NCBI RefSeq assembly: GCF_008120935.1
Contig: NZ_RDBO01000077.1
Coordinates: forward strand, 1,679,230-1,731,932
DNA from: Streptomyces sp. sk2.1
GTDB lineage: Bacteria; Actinomycetota; Actinomycetes; Streptomycetales; Streptomycetaceae
Length of the DNA stretch: 52,703 bases
Direction of reading: 5' to 3'
Shown here: positions 34,700-42,895 of the stretch, piece by piece
Layout: each line of letters begins with the position of its first letter
Numbering within the stretch: the first letter of the stretch is position 1
Made by a program: the position numbers and the translations under genes
The notes under the pieces: generated by a model
Told to the model about the DNA's origin: nothing
Databases searched by the model: none
Seen by the model: only the letters and a program-made list of their open reading frames with translations

Positions 34700-35335
34700 A
34701 TGAACAGCACACCGCACACATCCGGACCGGGCCGGACGGCCGTCGACCTCTACTTCGACCCGGCCTGCCCGTTCGCCTGGATCACCTCCCGCTGGATGCT
34801 GGAGGTGGAGCGGCACCGGGACATCGAGCTCCGCTTCCGCGTCATGAGCCTGTACCTGCACAACATCGGCAACGAACTCCCCGACTGGTACCGGGACCTG
34901 GTCGACCGGTCGATCGGGCCGGTGCGGGTCGCGGTCGCCGCCGCGGCCGGGCACGGCGACGGGATCCTGCGCGACCTCTACACCGCGATGGGCATCCGCA
35001 TCCACCGGGAGAAGAACGAGGACTTCGACCAGGTGATCGCCGAGTCCCTCGCGGAGCTGGGCCTGCCCGCCGCACTGGCGGACGCCGCGCACTCGGAGGC
35101 GTACGACGAGGCGCTGCGGCGCAGCCACGACGCCGGCAAGGACCCGGAGGCGGACGCCTACGTCGGCACACCCACCATCCACGTCGACGGCGCGGTCTGG
35201 TTCGGTCCCGTCCTGCGGGCCGCGCCGCGCGGCGAGGAGGCGGGACGGTTCTTCGACAGTTTCCGCACGCTCGCCGAGAACCCGGACTTCTTCGAGCTCA
35301 AGCGGACCCGGACGGGCAGCCTGGACGTGGGGTGA
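34700..35335 (+). CDS. DsbA-family oxidoreductase (Rv2466c-like)
   Basis: The 211-residue thioredoxin-fold protein resembles mycothiol-dependent reductases of the Rv2466c type: VDLYFDPACPFAWITSRWMLEVERHRDIELRFRVMSLYLHN at the start and VGTPTIHVDGAVWFGPVL with the cis-Pro loop. The active site reads C-P-F-A, so the second, resolving Cys is absent and a monothiol mechanism with mycothiol is likely. It is cytoplasmic, with no signal peptide. In mycobacteria the homologue reduces nitro compounds; the natural substrate here is not known. Confidence 0.88.
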   Translation: MNSTPHTSGPGRTAVDLYFDPACPFAWITSRWMLEVERHRDIELRFRVMSLYLHNIGNELPDWYRDLVDRSIGPVRVAVAAAAGHGDGILRDLYTAMGIRIHREKNEDFDQVIAESLAELGLPAALADAAHSEAYDEALRRSHDAGKDPEADAYVGTPTIHVDGAVWFGPVLRAAPRGEEAGRFFDSFRTLAENPDFFELKRTRTGSLDVG

Positions 35336-35347
35336 CCGGACGCCGCG

Positions 35348-36112
35348 TCACGCGCTGAGCACGGCGGTCCGGGCCGCCGGGACACGGGCCCCGTCGTACC
35401 GGGCCAGCAGCAGCCGCGCCAGCTCCGGTGCCGGACCCAGGACGTCGGCCAGCACGTCCGCGCCGGCCGCGCCCGCGGCGATCCGGTCGGGGAGCCGGCC
35501 GGGCGCGATGACGTAAGGAGCCACCGCCACCCGCCGCACCCCCTCGTCCCGCAGGGCCCGCACCGCGTCCTCGGTGCGGGGGAACCCCGCGGGAGATGTG
35601 GCGGAGGCGAACGCAGGCCGCACGGAACACCAACCGGTGTGCCGCAGCTCCCGCGCGATTTCAGCGATCACTGCGATCGCCTCCGGGTCCGTGGAGCCCG
35701 CCGATGCCAGGACGAGCCCGGTCGAGCCCCGGTCGCCGGGACGGATCCCGGCCTCGTGCAGCCGCCGTTCCAGGGCCGCGTTCAGCAGCGGCGACGGGCC
35801 GAGCACCCCGGCCTGCCGGACGCGCAGCCGGGGCAGCCTCGTCCGGGCCTCGCGCAGCACCGAGGGGATGTCGGACTTGGCGTGGAAGGCCCGGGTCAGG
35901 AGCAGGGGGAGCGCGATGACCTCCCGCGCGCCCTGCGCCGCCAGCCGTTCCAGGACCCGCGGCACCGACGGCGCGTTGAAGTCCAGGAAACCGGTCTCCA
36001 CCCGCAGCCCCGGCCGCAGCGACCGCACCCGCGCGGTCAGCGCGTGCACGGTCGCCGCGTGCCGCGGATCGCGGCTGCCGTGGGCGACGACGAGAAGTAC
36101 CGGAGCGTTCAT
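35348..36112 (-). CDS. CbiX/SirB-type sirohydrochlorin chelatase
   Basis: The 254-residue class II chelatase begins LLVVAHGSRDPRHAATVHALTARV, with the metal-binding His in the first strand, and has a second domain starting near GLVLASAGSTDPEAIAVIAEIARELRH. It inserts a metal (iron in sulfite reductase siroheme) into sirohydrochlorin. As the last gene of the sulfur operon it can supply siroheme to CysI, so the iron role is preferred over cobalt. The second domain lacks a clear His at the first-domain position. Confidence 0.88.
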   Translation of the reverse strand: MNAPVLLVVAHGSRDPRHAATVHALTARVRSLRPGLRVETGFLDFNAPSVPRVLERLAAQGAREVIALPLLLTRAFHAKSDIPSVLREARTRLPRLRVRQAGVLGPSPLLNAALERRLHEAGIRPGDRGSTGLVLASAGSTDPEAIAVIAEIARELRHTGWCSVRPAFASATSPAGFPRTEDAVRALRDEGVRRVAVAPYVIAPGRLPDRIAAGAAGADVLADVLGPAPELARLLLARYDGARVPAARTAVLSA

Positions 36113-36120
36113 GACCGGGC

Positions 36121-36999
36121 TCAGTTCTTGACGAGGAGGCCGCGGCTGCGCAGCACCCACCGCTCCAGCGGACTGAAGACGAGCAGGTCGATCGCGATGC
36201 CGACGAACAGGATCAGGATGATGGCGAGGAAGATGCCGGGCATGTCCGCGTTGTTGCGGCCGTTCTCCAGCAACTGGCCGAGCCCCAGGCCGAGATCGGG
36301 GGAGGAGGCGATGATCTCGGCGGCCATCAGCGAACGCCAGGAGAACGCCCAGCCCTGTTTGAGCCCCGCCAGGTAGCCCGGCAGCGCGGCCGGCAGCACG
36401 ATGTGCCGGGTCCCGCGCAGCCCGGTCGCGCCGAGCGTGCGGCCCGCCCGCAGGAACAGCGGCGGCACCTGGTCGACGCCGGAGACCAGCCCGTTGGCGA
36501 CCGAGGGGACGGCACCCAGCAGGATCACCGCGTACATCATCCGGTCGTTCAGCCCGAGCCAGATCACGGCCGGCGCGACCCAGGCCACCGACGGCAGGGA
36601 CTGGAGCCCGGACAGGATCGGGCCGATCGCGGCCCGCACGAACCGCACCCGGGCGACCAGCAGACCCAGCGGCGTACCGATGGCCACGGCCAACAGGAAG
36701 CCGAGCAGGCCGCGCGAGACGCTGGTCCAGACGACCTCCAGGAGCGTCCCCTGCAACCACATCTGCGACGCGCTGTCCCAGACCGCGGCCGGTGACGGCA
36801 GCTTGTAGTCGTCGGTGACCTGCGCCCGGACGAGCAACTGCCAGACGACGATCACCAGCGCCACCGCGAGCACCGGCGGCAGCACCTTGCGCACCAGAAC
36901 CTCTCGCACCGGGGTGCGGCGCACCTGCACGGTGTCCAGCGCGTCGAGCCCCGCCTCCAGACCGGCCAGGTCGTCGGGCTTCGTGTCAGTGCCGGCCAT
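36121..36999 (-). CDS. ssuC: Sulfonate/sulfate-type ABC permease (SsuC-like)
   Basis: The 292-residue permease has about six membrane helices and the EAA-like loop LFLRAGRTLGATGLRGTRHIVLPAALPGYLAGLKQGW. The N-terminal 40 residues are cytoplasmic. It sits in the order binding protein, ATPase, permease of aliphatic-sulfonate importers, inside the cysteine operon, which makes a sulfur substrate (sulfonate or taurine) likely. The start at ATG 36999 overlaps the end of the ATPase gene; a GTG at 37017 is an alternative. Confidence 0.88.
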   Translation of the reverse strand: MAGTDTKPDDLAGLEAGLDALDTVQVRRTPVREVLVRKVLPPVLAVALVIVVWQLLVRAQVTDDYKLPSPAAVWDSASQMWLQGTLLEVVWTSVSRGLLGFLLAVAIGTPLGLLVARVRFVRAAIGPILSGLQSLPSVAWVAPAVIWLGLNDRMMYAVILLGAVPSVANGLVSGVDQVPPLFLRAGRTLGATGLRGTRHIVLPAALPGYLAGLKQGWAFSWRSLMAAEIIASSPDLGLGLGQLLENGRNNADMPGIFLAIILILFVGIAIDLLVFSPLERWVLRSRGLLVKN

Positions 37000-37774
37000 G
37001 ACGGCGGATCTCCCCACGCAGTTGTTCGGTGATCTCTACGGACAGCTCCGCGACCGCGTTGTCCTCGATGCGGCGCGGCTGCTCGATGCCGACCGTCCAC
37101 TCGCGGGCGATCCGGCCGGGGCGGGACGACAGCAGGACGACCCGCTCGGCGAGCCGCACGGCCTCGCGCACGTTGTGGGTGACGAAGAGGACCGAGAGGT
37201 TCGTCTCGCGCCAGATCCGGGTCAGCTCGTCGTGCAGCACGTCCCGGGTGATGGCGTCGAGCGCGGCGAACGGCTCATCCATCAACAGCAGTTGGCTGTC
37301 CTGGGCGAGGGCGCGGGCCATCGCCACCCGCTGCCGCATGCCGCCCGAGAGTTCGTGCACGCGCTTCCTGTGCGCCCCGCCGAGCCGTACGAGTTCGAGC
37401 AGCCGCTCCGCCTCCGTGCGGCGCTCCGACCTGTCCATGCCGCGCAGCCGCAGCGCGAGCTCGATGTTCTTGCCCGCGGTCAGCCACGGGAACAGGGCGT
37501 GCTCCTGGAACATCAGGGCCGGCCGCCCGCCGGGGGTCTCGATGGACCCCGAGGTCGGGCGGTCGAGTCCGGCCACCAGATTGAGCAGGGTCGACTTCCC
37601 GCACCCGGAGGCCCCCAGGAGGGTGACGAACTCGCCCGGTGCGACATCGAGCGTGATGTCGTCGAGCACGAGCTGCTGCCCCTGTGGTCCGCCGAAGGAC
37701 TTGGACACGTGCGCGATGCGGGCCGCGTACCCGACCGCCGTGCGCTCCTCGGCCTTGGTGAGAGTGGTCGCCAT
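36986..37774 (-). CDS. ssuB: ABC ATPase of sulfonate importer (SsuB-like)
   Basis: The 262-residue ATPase shows Walker A GASGCGKST, Q-loop LMFQEHALFPWLT, signature LSGGMRQRVAMARAL, Walker B LLLMDEPFAALD and VLFVTHNVREAVRLAERVV. This is the nitrate/sulfonate/taurine ATPase subfamily. AGGAGG eight bases before ATG 37774 settles the start over an overlapping GTG at 37783. It energises the adjacent permease. Confidence 0.9.
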   Translation of the reverse strand: MATTLTKAEERTAVGYAARIAHVSKSFGGPQGQQLVLDDITLDVAPGEFVTLLGASGCGKSTLLNLVAGLDRPTSGSIETPGGRPALMFQEHALFPWLTAGKNIELALRLRGMDRSERRTEAERLLELVRLGGAHRKRVHELSGGMRQRVAMARALAQDSQLLLMDEPFAALDAITRDVLHDELTRIWRETNLSVLFVTHNVREAVRLAERVVLLSSRPGRIAREWTVGIEQPRRIEDNAVAELSVEITEQLRGEIRRHGRH

Positions 37775-37817
37775 GGTCGTCACCTCCTGGGAATCCTGGA
37801 TTCGGGTCCGGACGTTC

Positions 37818-38933
37818 CTACTTGACGCCGAGACCGGCGTCGGCGACCTCGGGCCTGCCCTCGGCCCTGAGCACCTTGTTCAGCGGCCGCAGGTCGTAGA
37901 TCCCGGCGAGGTCGGGCTTCTCCAGCAGCCCGGCCTTCACCGCGTGCTGCGCCTGCGCGTCGAGCGTGGCGGCCAGCGGGTCGTCGGTGAGCTGGATCGA
38001 CTTCCACGCGGGGTCGACGACGTCGGCGGGCAGTGCCTTGCCGGTCAGCTTCTCCAGCGCGGAGTTGGCGGATTCCTTCGCCTTCTCGGGGTTGGCGTTG
38101 ATCCACGCGTTGGTCTTCACCGAACCGCGCAGCACCGCCTCGACGACGTCCGGGTGCTCGCCCAGGAACTTCTGCGACACGATGATGTTCGTGATCACGA
38201 ACTTGTCGTCCGGCCACAGGCTCGACTCGTCGAGCAGTTCCTTCGCACCCTCGGCGACCAGCTTGGACGCGGTGGGCTCGGGGACCCAGGCGCCGTCGAT
38301 GGAACCGGACGCGTAGGCGCCCGGGGTCACCTTGTTGTCGGTGCGGACCACGGAGACGTCGCCCTTGCCGCTCTGGGCGTCGACCTTCCAGCCCTTCTCG
38401 GAGATCCAGTTGAGGAAGGCCACGTCCTGGGTGTTGCCGAGCTGCGGGGTGGCGATCCGCTTGCCCTTGAGGTCGTCCAGGGTCTTGATCTTCTTCGGGT
38501 TCACGACCAGCTTCACCCCGCCGGACGCCGAACCGCCGATGATCCGCAGGCTCTTGCCGCCGGACTTGGTGAAGCCGTTGATGGAGGGCGACGGGCCGAT
38601 GAAGCCGATGTCGATCGAGTCGGCGTTGAGCGCCTCGATCTCGGAGGGGCCCGCGTTGAACTGGGCGGTCTTCAGCCGGGTGCCGCCCAGCTCCTTCTGG
38701 AAGATCCCCTCCTGGTCGCCGACCAGGGCGGTGGCGTGGGTGAGGTTGGGGAAGTAGCCGATCCGCACGGTGTCCACGGAGAGCTTCTTGCCGCCGGCCG
38801 TCACCCCCGCCTTCCCCGCGTCGTCCTTCTTCGCCTCGGAGCCGTAGCCGCAGGCGGTGAGCGCGACGGCGAGCAGCGGCAGTGCGGCGACGGCGGCGAG
38901 GCTTCGGCGCGACGTGGTACGGGGGGCAGGCAC
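37818..38933 (-). CDS. ssuA: Sulfonate ABC substrate-binding lipoprotein (SsuA-like)
   Basis: The 371-residue binding protein has a lipoprotein signal (SRRSLAAVAALPLLAVALTAC, Cys near 28), then VRIGYFPNLTHATALVGDQEGIFQKELGG and FNAGPSEIEALNADSIDIGFIGPSPSINGFTKS, typical of SsuA/TauA proteins. It captures sulfonates outside the membrane for the SsuBC-like transporter. GTG 38933 is preceded by a GAGGAAGA region. It starts 132 bases after a short coupled ORF that follows cysN. Confidence 0.9.
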   Translation of the reverse strand: MPAPRTTSRRSLAAVAALPLLAVALTACGYGSEAKKDDAGKAGVTAGGKKLSVDTVRIGYFPNLTHATALVGDQEGIFQKELGGTRLKTAQFNAGPSEIEALNADSIDIGFIGPSPSINGFTKSGGKSLRIIGGSASGGVKLVVNPKKIKTLDDLKGKRIATPQLGNTQDVAFLNWISEKGWKVDAQSGKGDVSVVRTDNKVTPGAYASGSIDGAWVPEPTASKLVAEGAKELLDESSLWPDDKFVITNIIVSQKFLGEHPDVVEAVLRGSVKTNAWINANPEKAKESANSALEKLTGKALPADVVDPAWKSIQLTDDPLAATLDAQAQHAVKAGLLEKPDLAGIYDLRPLNKVLRAEGRPEVADAGLGVK

Positions 38934-39065
38934 GGGAGGTCTTCCTCTCGTCGGCCCGGCGCTCGGGTCCCCGGAACTACGGGGACGCGGCCGGGCGGTC
39001 GGCAGGTCTTCGTCTGAACTGGCGGTGCGGGTGGTACGACCGGGCGCGCAGGCGGTGCGCGTACG

Positions 39066-39167
39066 TCATCGCGCACATCGCGCGACCCCGCCCTGACCGC
39101 TGCCGAGGGCGCCGCTGCCGACGCGGCCGCCCTCCTTCGCGAACGTGGAGTAGACGTCGATGTCCAT
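39066..39167 (-). CDS. Possible 33-residue ORF coupled to cysN
   Basis: An ATG at 39167 overlaps the TGA of cysN (TGATG), the geometry of translational coupling. The peptide begins M-D-I-D-V-Y-S-T-F-A-K-E-G and ends in a Gly/Ser stretch and V-A-R-C-A-R. It lies in the cysN-ssuA gap. No family is recognised. It may be a real small protein, a leader that tunes ssuA expression, or a remnant of a longer gene. Confidence 0.35.
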   Translation of the reverse strand: MDIDVYSTFAKEGGRVGSGALGSGQGGVARCAR

Positions 39168-40501
39168 CAGAAGTCCCACTCGGCGTCGTCGGACGCGTCG
39201 TCCCCGGCCGCGGCCGCGGTGGCGAAGGAGGCGCCCGCCATGCCGGCCGTCAGCGTGGTGCCGTCCGCCGGGTCGATCAGGAGGAACGATCCGGTGCGCC
39301 GGGAATCCGCGTACGCGTCCAGGGCGAGCGGTTCCGCGGTCCGCAGGACGACCCGGCCGATGTCGTTGGCGACGAGCCGGCCGGGCGCCGGGTGCTGGGA
39401 GAGGTCGTCCAGCGTGAGCCGTGAGGGGATGTCCTTGACGATCGCCTTGACCGTGCGGGTGGTGTGCTTGATCAGCACCCGTTGGCCGACCCCGAGCGGC
39501 TGGTCGGCGACGTGGCAGACGGTCGCCTCCACGTCCTGGGTGACCGCCGGCGCGTCGTCGGACGGGGCGATCAGGTCGCCGCGCGAGATGTCGATGTCGT
39601 CGGCCAGCCGGAGCGTCACGGACTGCGGCGCCCAGGCGATGTCCACGCTCTCGCCGAGCGCGTCGATCGCGGCGATGGTCGACGTACGGCCCGAGGGCAG
39701 TACGGTGACGGCCTCGCCGACCCGGAACGCGCCGGCCGCGATCTGGCCCGCGTAGCCCCGGTAGTCGGGGTGCTCGGCGGTCTGCGGCCGGATCACGTAC
39801 TGGACGGGGAAACGGGCGTGGCAGGCGGTGAGGTCGTGACTGACCGGAACCGTCTCCAGGTGCTCCAGGACGGTGGGGCCGCCGTACCAGTCCATGTGCG
39901 CGGACGGTTCCACGACGTTGTCCCCGGCCAGCGCGGAGATCGGGATCGCGGTGATCTCCGGGACGCCGAGCGAGGCGGCGTACGCGGTGAACTCCTCGGC
40001 GATGGCGGCGAACACCGGCTCCGCGTAGTCGACCAGGTCCATCTTGTTGACGGCCAGCACCACGTGCGGCACCCGCAGCAGCGCGGCGACGGCGGCGTGC
40101 CGGCGGGTCTGCTCGACGACCCCGTTGCGGGCGTCGACCAGGACGACGGCCAGCTCGGCCGTCGACGCGCCGGTCACCATGTTCCGGGTGTACTGCACAT
40201 GGCCCGGCGTGTCGGCCAGGATGAAGCGGCGGCGCGCCGTCGCGAAGTAGCGGTAGGCGACGTCGATGGTGATGCCCTGCTCGCGCTCGGCCCGCAGGCC
40301 GTCGGTCAGCAGCGCCAGGTCGGGCGCCTCCTGGCCCCGGCTGCGCGAGGCGTGCTCGACGGCCTCCAGCTGGTCGGTGAGGACCGACTTGGAGTCGTGC
40401 AGCAGACGCCCCACGAGGGTGGACTTGCCGTCGTCGACGGACCCCGCGGTGGCGAACCGCAGCAGGGTGGTGGCCGACAACTGCTCGGCTGTGGTGGACA
40501 T
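39167..40501 (-). CDS. cysN: Sulfate adenylyltransferase subunit 1 CysN
   Basis: The 444-residue GTPase subunit of ATP sulfurylase has G1 GSVDDGKSTLVGRLLHDS, switch-II DTPGHVQYTRNM and NKMDLV, followed by EF-Tu-like beta barrels. With CysD it makes adenosine 5'-phosphosulfate from sulfate and ATP, using GTP hydrolysis. No APS kinase domain is fused; a separate cysC exists. The start immediately follows the cysD stop. Confidence 0.95.
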   Translation of the reverse strand: MSTTAEQLSATTLLRFATAGSVDDGKSTLVGRLLHDSKSVLTDQLEAVEHASRSRGQEAPDLALLTDGLRAEREQGITIDVAYRYFATARRRFILADTPGHVQYTRNMVTGASTAELAVVLVDARNGVVEQTRRHAAVAALLRVPHVVLAVNKMDLVDYAEPVFAAIAEEFTAYAASLGVPEITAIPISALAGDNVVEPSAHMDWYGGPTVLEHLETVPVSHDLTACHARFPVQYVIRPQTAEHPDYRGYAGQIAAGAFRVGEAVTVLPSGRTSTIAAIDALGESVDIAWAPQSVTLRLADDIDISRGDLIAPSDDAPAVTQDVEATVCHVADQPLGVGQRVLIKHTTRTVKAIVKDIPSRLTLDDLSQHPAPGRLVANDIGRVVLRTAEPLALDAYADSRRTGSFLLIDPADGTTLTAGMAGASFATAAAAGDDASDDAEWDF

Positions 40502-41437
40502 CTAGAAGTACCCCTCGCGCTTGCGGTCTTCCATCGCGGCCTCGGACATCTTGTCGTCGGCACGCGTCGCGCCCCGCTCGGTGAGCCGGGAGGCGGCGAT
40601 CTCGGCTATCACGGCGTCCAGCGTCGTCGCGTCCGAGTCGACCGCGCCGGTGCACGACATGTCGCCGACGGTGCGGTACCGCACCTGCCGGGTCTCGACG
40701 TCCTCGTGCTCCTTGGGGCCGCCCCAGTCGCCGGCGGTCAGCCACATGCCGTTGCGGTTGAAGACCTCGCGGTCGTGGGCGAAGTAGATCTCCGGCAGCT
40801 CGATGCCCTCCCGGGCGATGTACTGCCAGACGTCCAGCTCGGTCCAGTTGGAGATCGGGAAGACCCGGACGTGCTCGCCGGGGGCGTGCCGGCCGTTGTA
40901 GAGCTGCCACAGCTCGGGGCGCTGGCGGCGCGGGTCCCACTGGGAGAACTCGTCGCGCAGCGAGAAGACCCGCTCCTTGGCGCGCGCCTTCTCCTCGTCG
41001 CGGCGCCCGCCGCCGAACACGGCGTCGAAGCGGTGCTGCTGGATCGCCTCGGTCAGCGGCACGGTCTGCAACGGGTTGCGGGTGCCGTCCGGGCGCTCGC
41101 GCAGCTTTCCGGCGTCGATGTACTCCTGCACGGAGGCGACGTGCAGCCGCAGCCCGTGCCGGGCCACCGCGCGGTCGCGGTACTCCAGCACCTCGGGGAA
41201 GTTGTGCCCGGTGTCGACGTGCAGCAGCGCGAACGGCACCGGCGCGGGCGCGAACGCCTTGAGCGCCAGGTGCAGCATCACGATCGAGTCCTTGCCGCCG
41301 GAGAAGAGGATCACCGGCCGCTCGAACTCGCCCGCCACCTCGCGGAAGATGTGCACCGCCTCGGACTCCAGGGAGTCCAGGTGGCTGAGTGCGTACGGAT
41401 TGCCGGTGCCCTCCGACACGGTCGCGGCGGTCGTCAT
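40502..41437 (-). CDS. cysD: Sulfate adenylyltransferase subunit 2 CysD
   Basis: The 311-residue subunit has the PP-loop FSGGKDSIVMLHLALKAF that binds ATP, LLHVDTGHNFPEVLEYRD and the FGGGRRDEEKARAKERVFS region. It adenylates sulfate in the CysND complex. Length and order (cysD then cysN) are canonical. The start overlaps the stop of cysC. Confidence 0.95.
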   Translation of the reverse strand: MTTAATVSEGTGNPYALSHLDSLESEAVHIFREVAGEFERPVILFSGGKDSIVMLHLALKAFAPAPVPFALLHVDTGHNFPEVLEYRDRAVARHGLRLHVASVQEYIDAGKLRERPDGTRNPLQTVPLTEAIQQHRFDAVFGGGRRDEEKARAKERVFSLRDEFSQWDPRRQRPELWQLYNGRHAPGEHVRVFPISNWTELDVWQYIAREGIELPEIYFAHDREVFNRNGMWLTAGDWGGPKEHEDVETRQVRYRTVGDMSCTGAVDSDATTLDAVIAEIAASRLTERGATRADDKMSEAAMEDRKREGYF

Positions 41438-41979
41438 GCCGCACCCCTCTCGCTCAGCAGCGCGTAGAGCTCCGCCGCGGACTCCTGCACGGTCTGCCGG
41501 TGCGACTCGATCCGCAGATCGGGGGACTCGGGCTCCTCGTACGGGTCGTCGACCCCGGTCAGCCCGCTGATCTCGCCCGCCGCCTGCTTGGCGTACAGGC
41601 CCTTCACATCGCGTTCGGAGCACACCTCGACCGGGGTCGCGACGTGCACCTCCAGGTACGGGGTGCCCTCGGTCTGGTGCCGCCCCCGCACCGCGTCCCG
41701 GCTGTCCGCGTACGGGGCGATGACGGGGACCAGCACCTTCACGCCGTTGGCCGCCAGCAGCTCGGCGACGAAGCCGATCCGCTGGACGTTGGTGTGGCGG
41801 TCCTCACGGGAGAAACCGAGCCCCGCGGAGAGGAACTCCCGGATCTCGTCGCCGTCGAGCACCTCCACCCGGTGGCCCTCGCCGCGCAGCCGCCCGGCGA
41901 GTTCGTAGGCGATGGTGGTCTTGCCCGCGCTCGGCAGACCGGTCAGCCAGATGGTGGCTCCTGTCTCCGTCACGCTCAT
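41434..41979 (-). CDS. cysC: Adenylylsulfate kinase CysC
   Basis: The 181-residue kinase phosphorylates APS to PAPS. It shows Walker A GLPSAGKTT, DGDEIREFLSAGLGFSREDRHTNVQRIGFVAELLAANGV and the lid LYAKQAAGEISGLTGVDDPYEEP. AGGAG five to six bases before ATG 41979 selects this start; an upstream in-frame ATG at 42003 lies beside the cysH stop and is less likely. The gene overlaps cysD. Confidence 0.94.
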   Translation of the reverse strand: MSVTETGATIWLTGLPSAGKTTIAYELAGRLRGEGHRVEVLDGDEIREFLSAGLGFSREDRHTNVQRIGFVAELLAANGVKVLVPVIAPYADSRDAVRGRHQTEGTPYLEVHVATPVEVCSERDVKGLYAKQAAGEISGLTGVDDPYEEPESPDLRIESHRQTVQESAAELYALLSERGAA

Positions 41980-42002
41980 CGAAGTCTCCTGATCAGTCGT
42001 CA

Positions 42003-42719
42003 TCAGTCGTGCAGCCCGCACTCGGTCTTGCCCCGGCCCGCCCAGCGCCCGGCGCGGGCGTCCTCGCCCGCCAGCACCCGACGGGTGCAGGGCGCGCAGC
42101 CCACGGAGGCGTAACCGTCCATCAGCAGTGGGTTGGTGAGCACGCCGTGCTCCGCCACGTATGCTTCCACGTCGTCCTGCGTCCAGCGGGCGATCGGCGA
42201 GATCTTGATCTTCCTCCGCCCGGCGTCCCAGCCGACGACCGGGGTGTTCGCCCGGGTGGGGGACTCGTCGCGGCGCAGCCCGGTCGCCCAGGCCGTGTAC
42301 CCGGTCAGTCCCTCCCGCAGCGGCCCGACCTTGCGCAGCGCGCAGCACAGGTCGGGGTCGCGGTCGTGCAGCCCGGGGCCGTACTCGGCGTCCTGCTCGG
42401 CCACGGTCTGCCGGGGTGTGAGCGTGATGACGTTGACGTCCATCACCGCCTCGACCGCGTCGCGGGTGCCGATCGTCTCCGGGAAGTGGTAGCCGGTGTC
42501 GAGGAAGACCACGTCCACGCCGGGCAGGACGCGCGACGCGAGGTGGGCGACGACCGCGTCCTCCATGGACGAGGTGACGCAGAACTTCCGGCCGAAGGTG
42601 TCGGCGGCCCACCGCAGGATCTCGGTCGCGGAGGCGTCCTCCAGCTCCCGGCCCGCCCGGACGGCCAGTTCCTCCAGCTCCCCGGCGGTGGGTTCGGCGC
42701 CGATCCGAGCGTCCGTCAT
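42003..42719 (-). CDS. cysH: APS/PAPS reductase CysH with Fe-S ligands
   Basis: The 238-residue reductase shows the P-loop-like SSMEDAVVAHLAS, FLDTGYHFPETIGTRD, LCCALRKVGPLREGLTGYTAWATGLRRDES, and CAPCTRRV with the final ECGLHD. The CC and CxxC pairs ligate a 4Fe-4S cluster, as in APS reductases, and the C-terminal Cys attacks the sulfonucleotide. It converts APS (possibly PAPS) to sulfite for CysI. The ATG overlaps the stop of the zinc-ribbon gene. Confidence 0.94.
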   Translation of the reverse strand: MTDARIGAEPTAGELEELAVRAGRELEDASATEILRWAADTFGRKFCVTSSMEDAVVAHLASRVLPGVDVVFLDTGYHFPETIGTRDAVEAVMDVNVITLTPRQTVAEQDAEYGPGLHDRDPDLCCALRKVGPLREGLTGYTAWATGLRRDESPTRANTPVVGWDAGRRKIKISPIARWTQDDVEAYVAEHGVLTNPLLMDGYASVGCAPCTRRVLAGEDARAGRWAGRGKTECGLHD

Positions 42720-42895
42720 CTCCCGTCCCCTTCCACGTCGTTGCCCCGCAGGCCCCGGGTCAGCAGCCCCAGGAACCCGAGCTTGAACGCGCGGTTGCAG
42801 GAGGCGCACTCCCAGGCACCGTGACCGGCCTCGTGCGGGCGCAGGTCCTCGTCCCCGCAGTACGGGCAGTAGAACGGCGCGGCGCGTCCGCTCAT
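42716..42895 (-). CDS. Small CxxC zinc-ribbon-like protein in cys operon
   Basis: The 59-residue product has two CxxC pairs (YCPYCGDED and WECASCNRAFKLG), like a zinc ribbon or small iron-sulfur insertion factor. It lies between cysI and cysH with ATGA overlaps at both ends, so it is made with the sulfite/APS reductases. Such a protein is commonly found between these genes in actinomycetes; it may help assemble a cofactor or act as electron carrier, but that is inference. Confidence 0.8.
   Translation of the reverse strand: MSGRAAPFYCPYCGDEDLRPHEAGHGAWECASCNRAFKLGFLGLLTRGLRGNDVEGDGR

Noticed and set aside
38801..39076. A 91-codon minus-strand frame over the ssuA start
   Set aside because: It overlaps the ssuA signal-peptide region out of frame and is Pro/Arg-rich; not supported.
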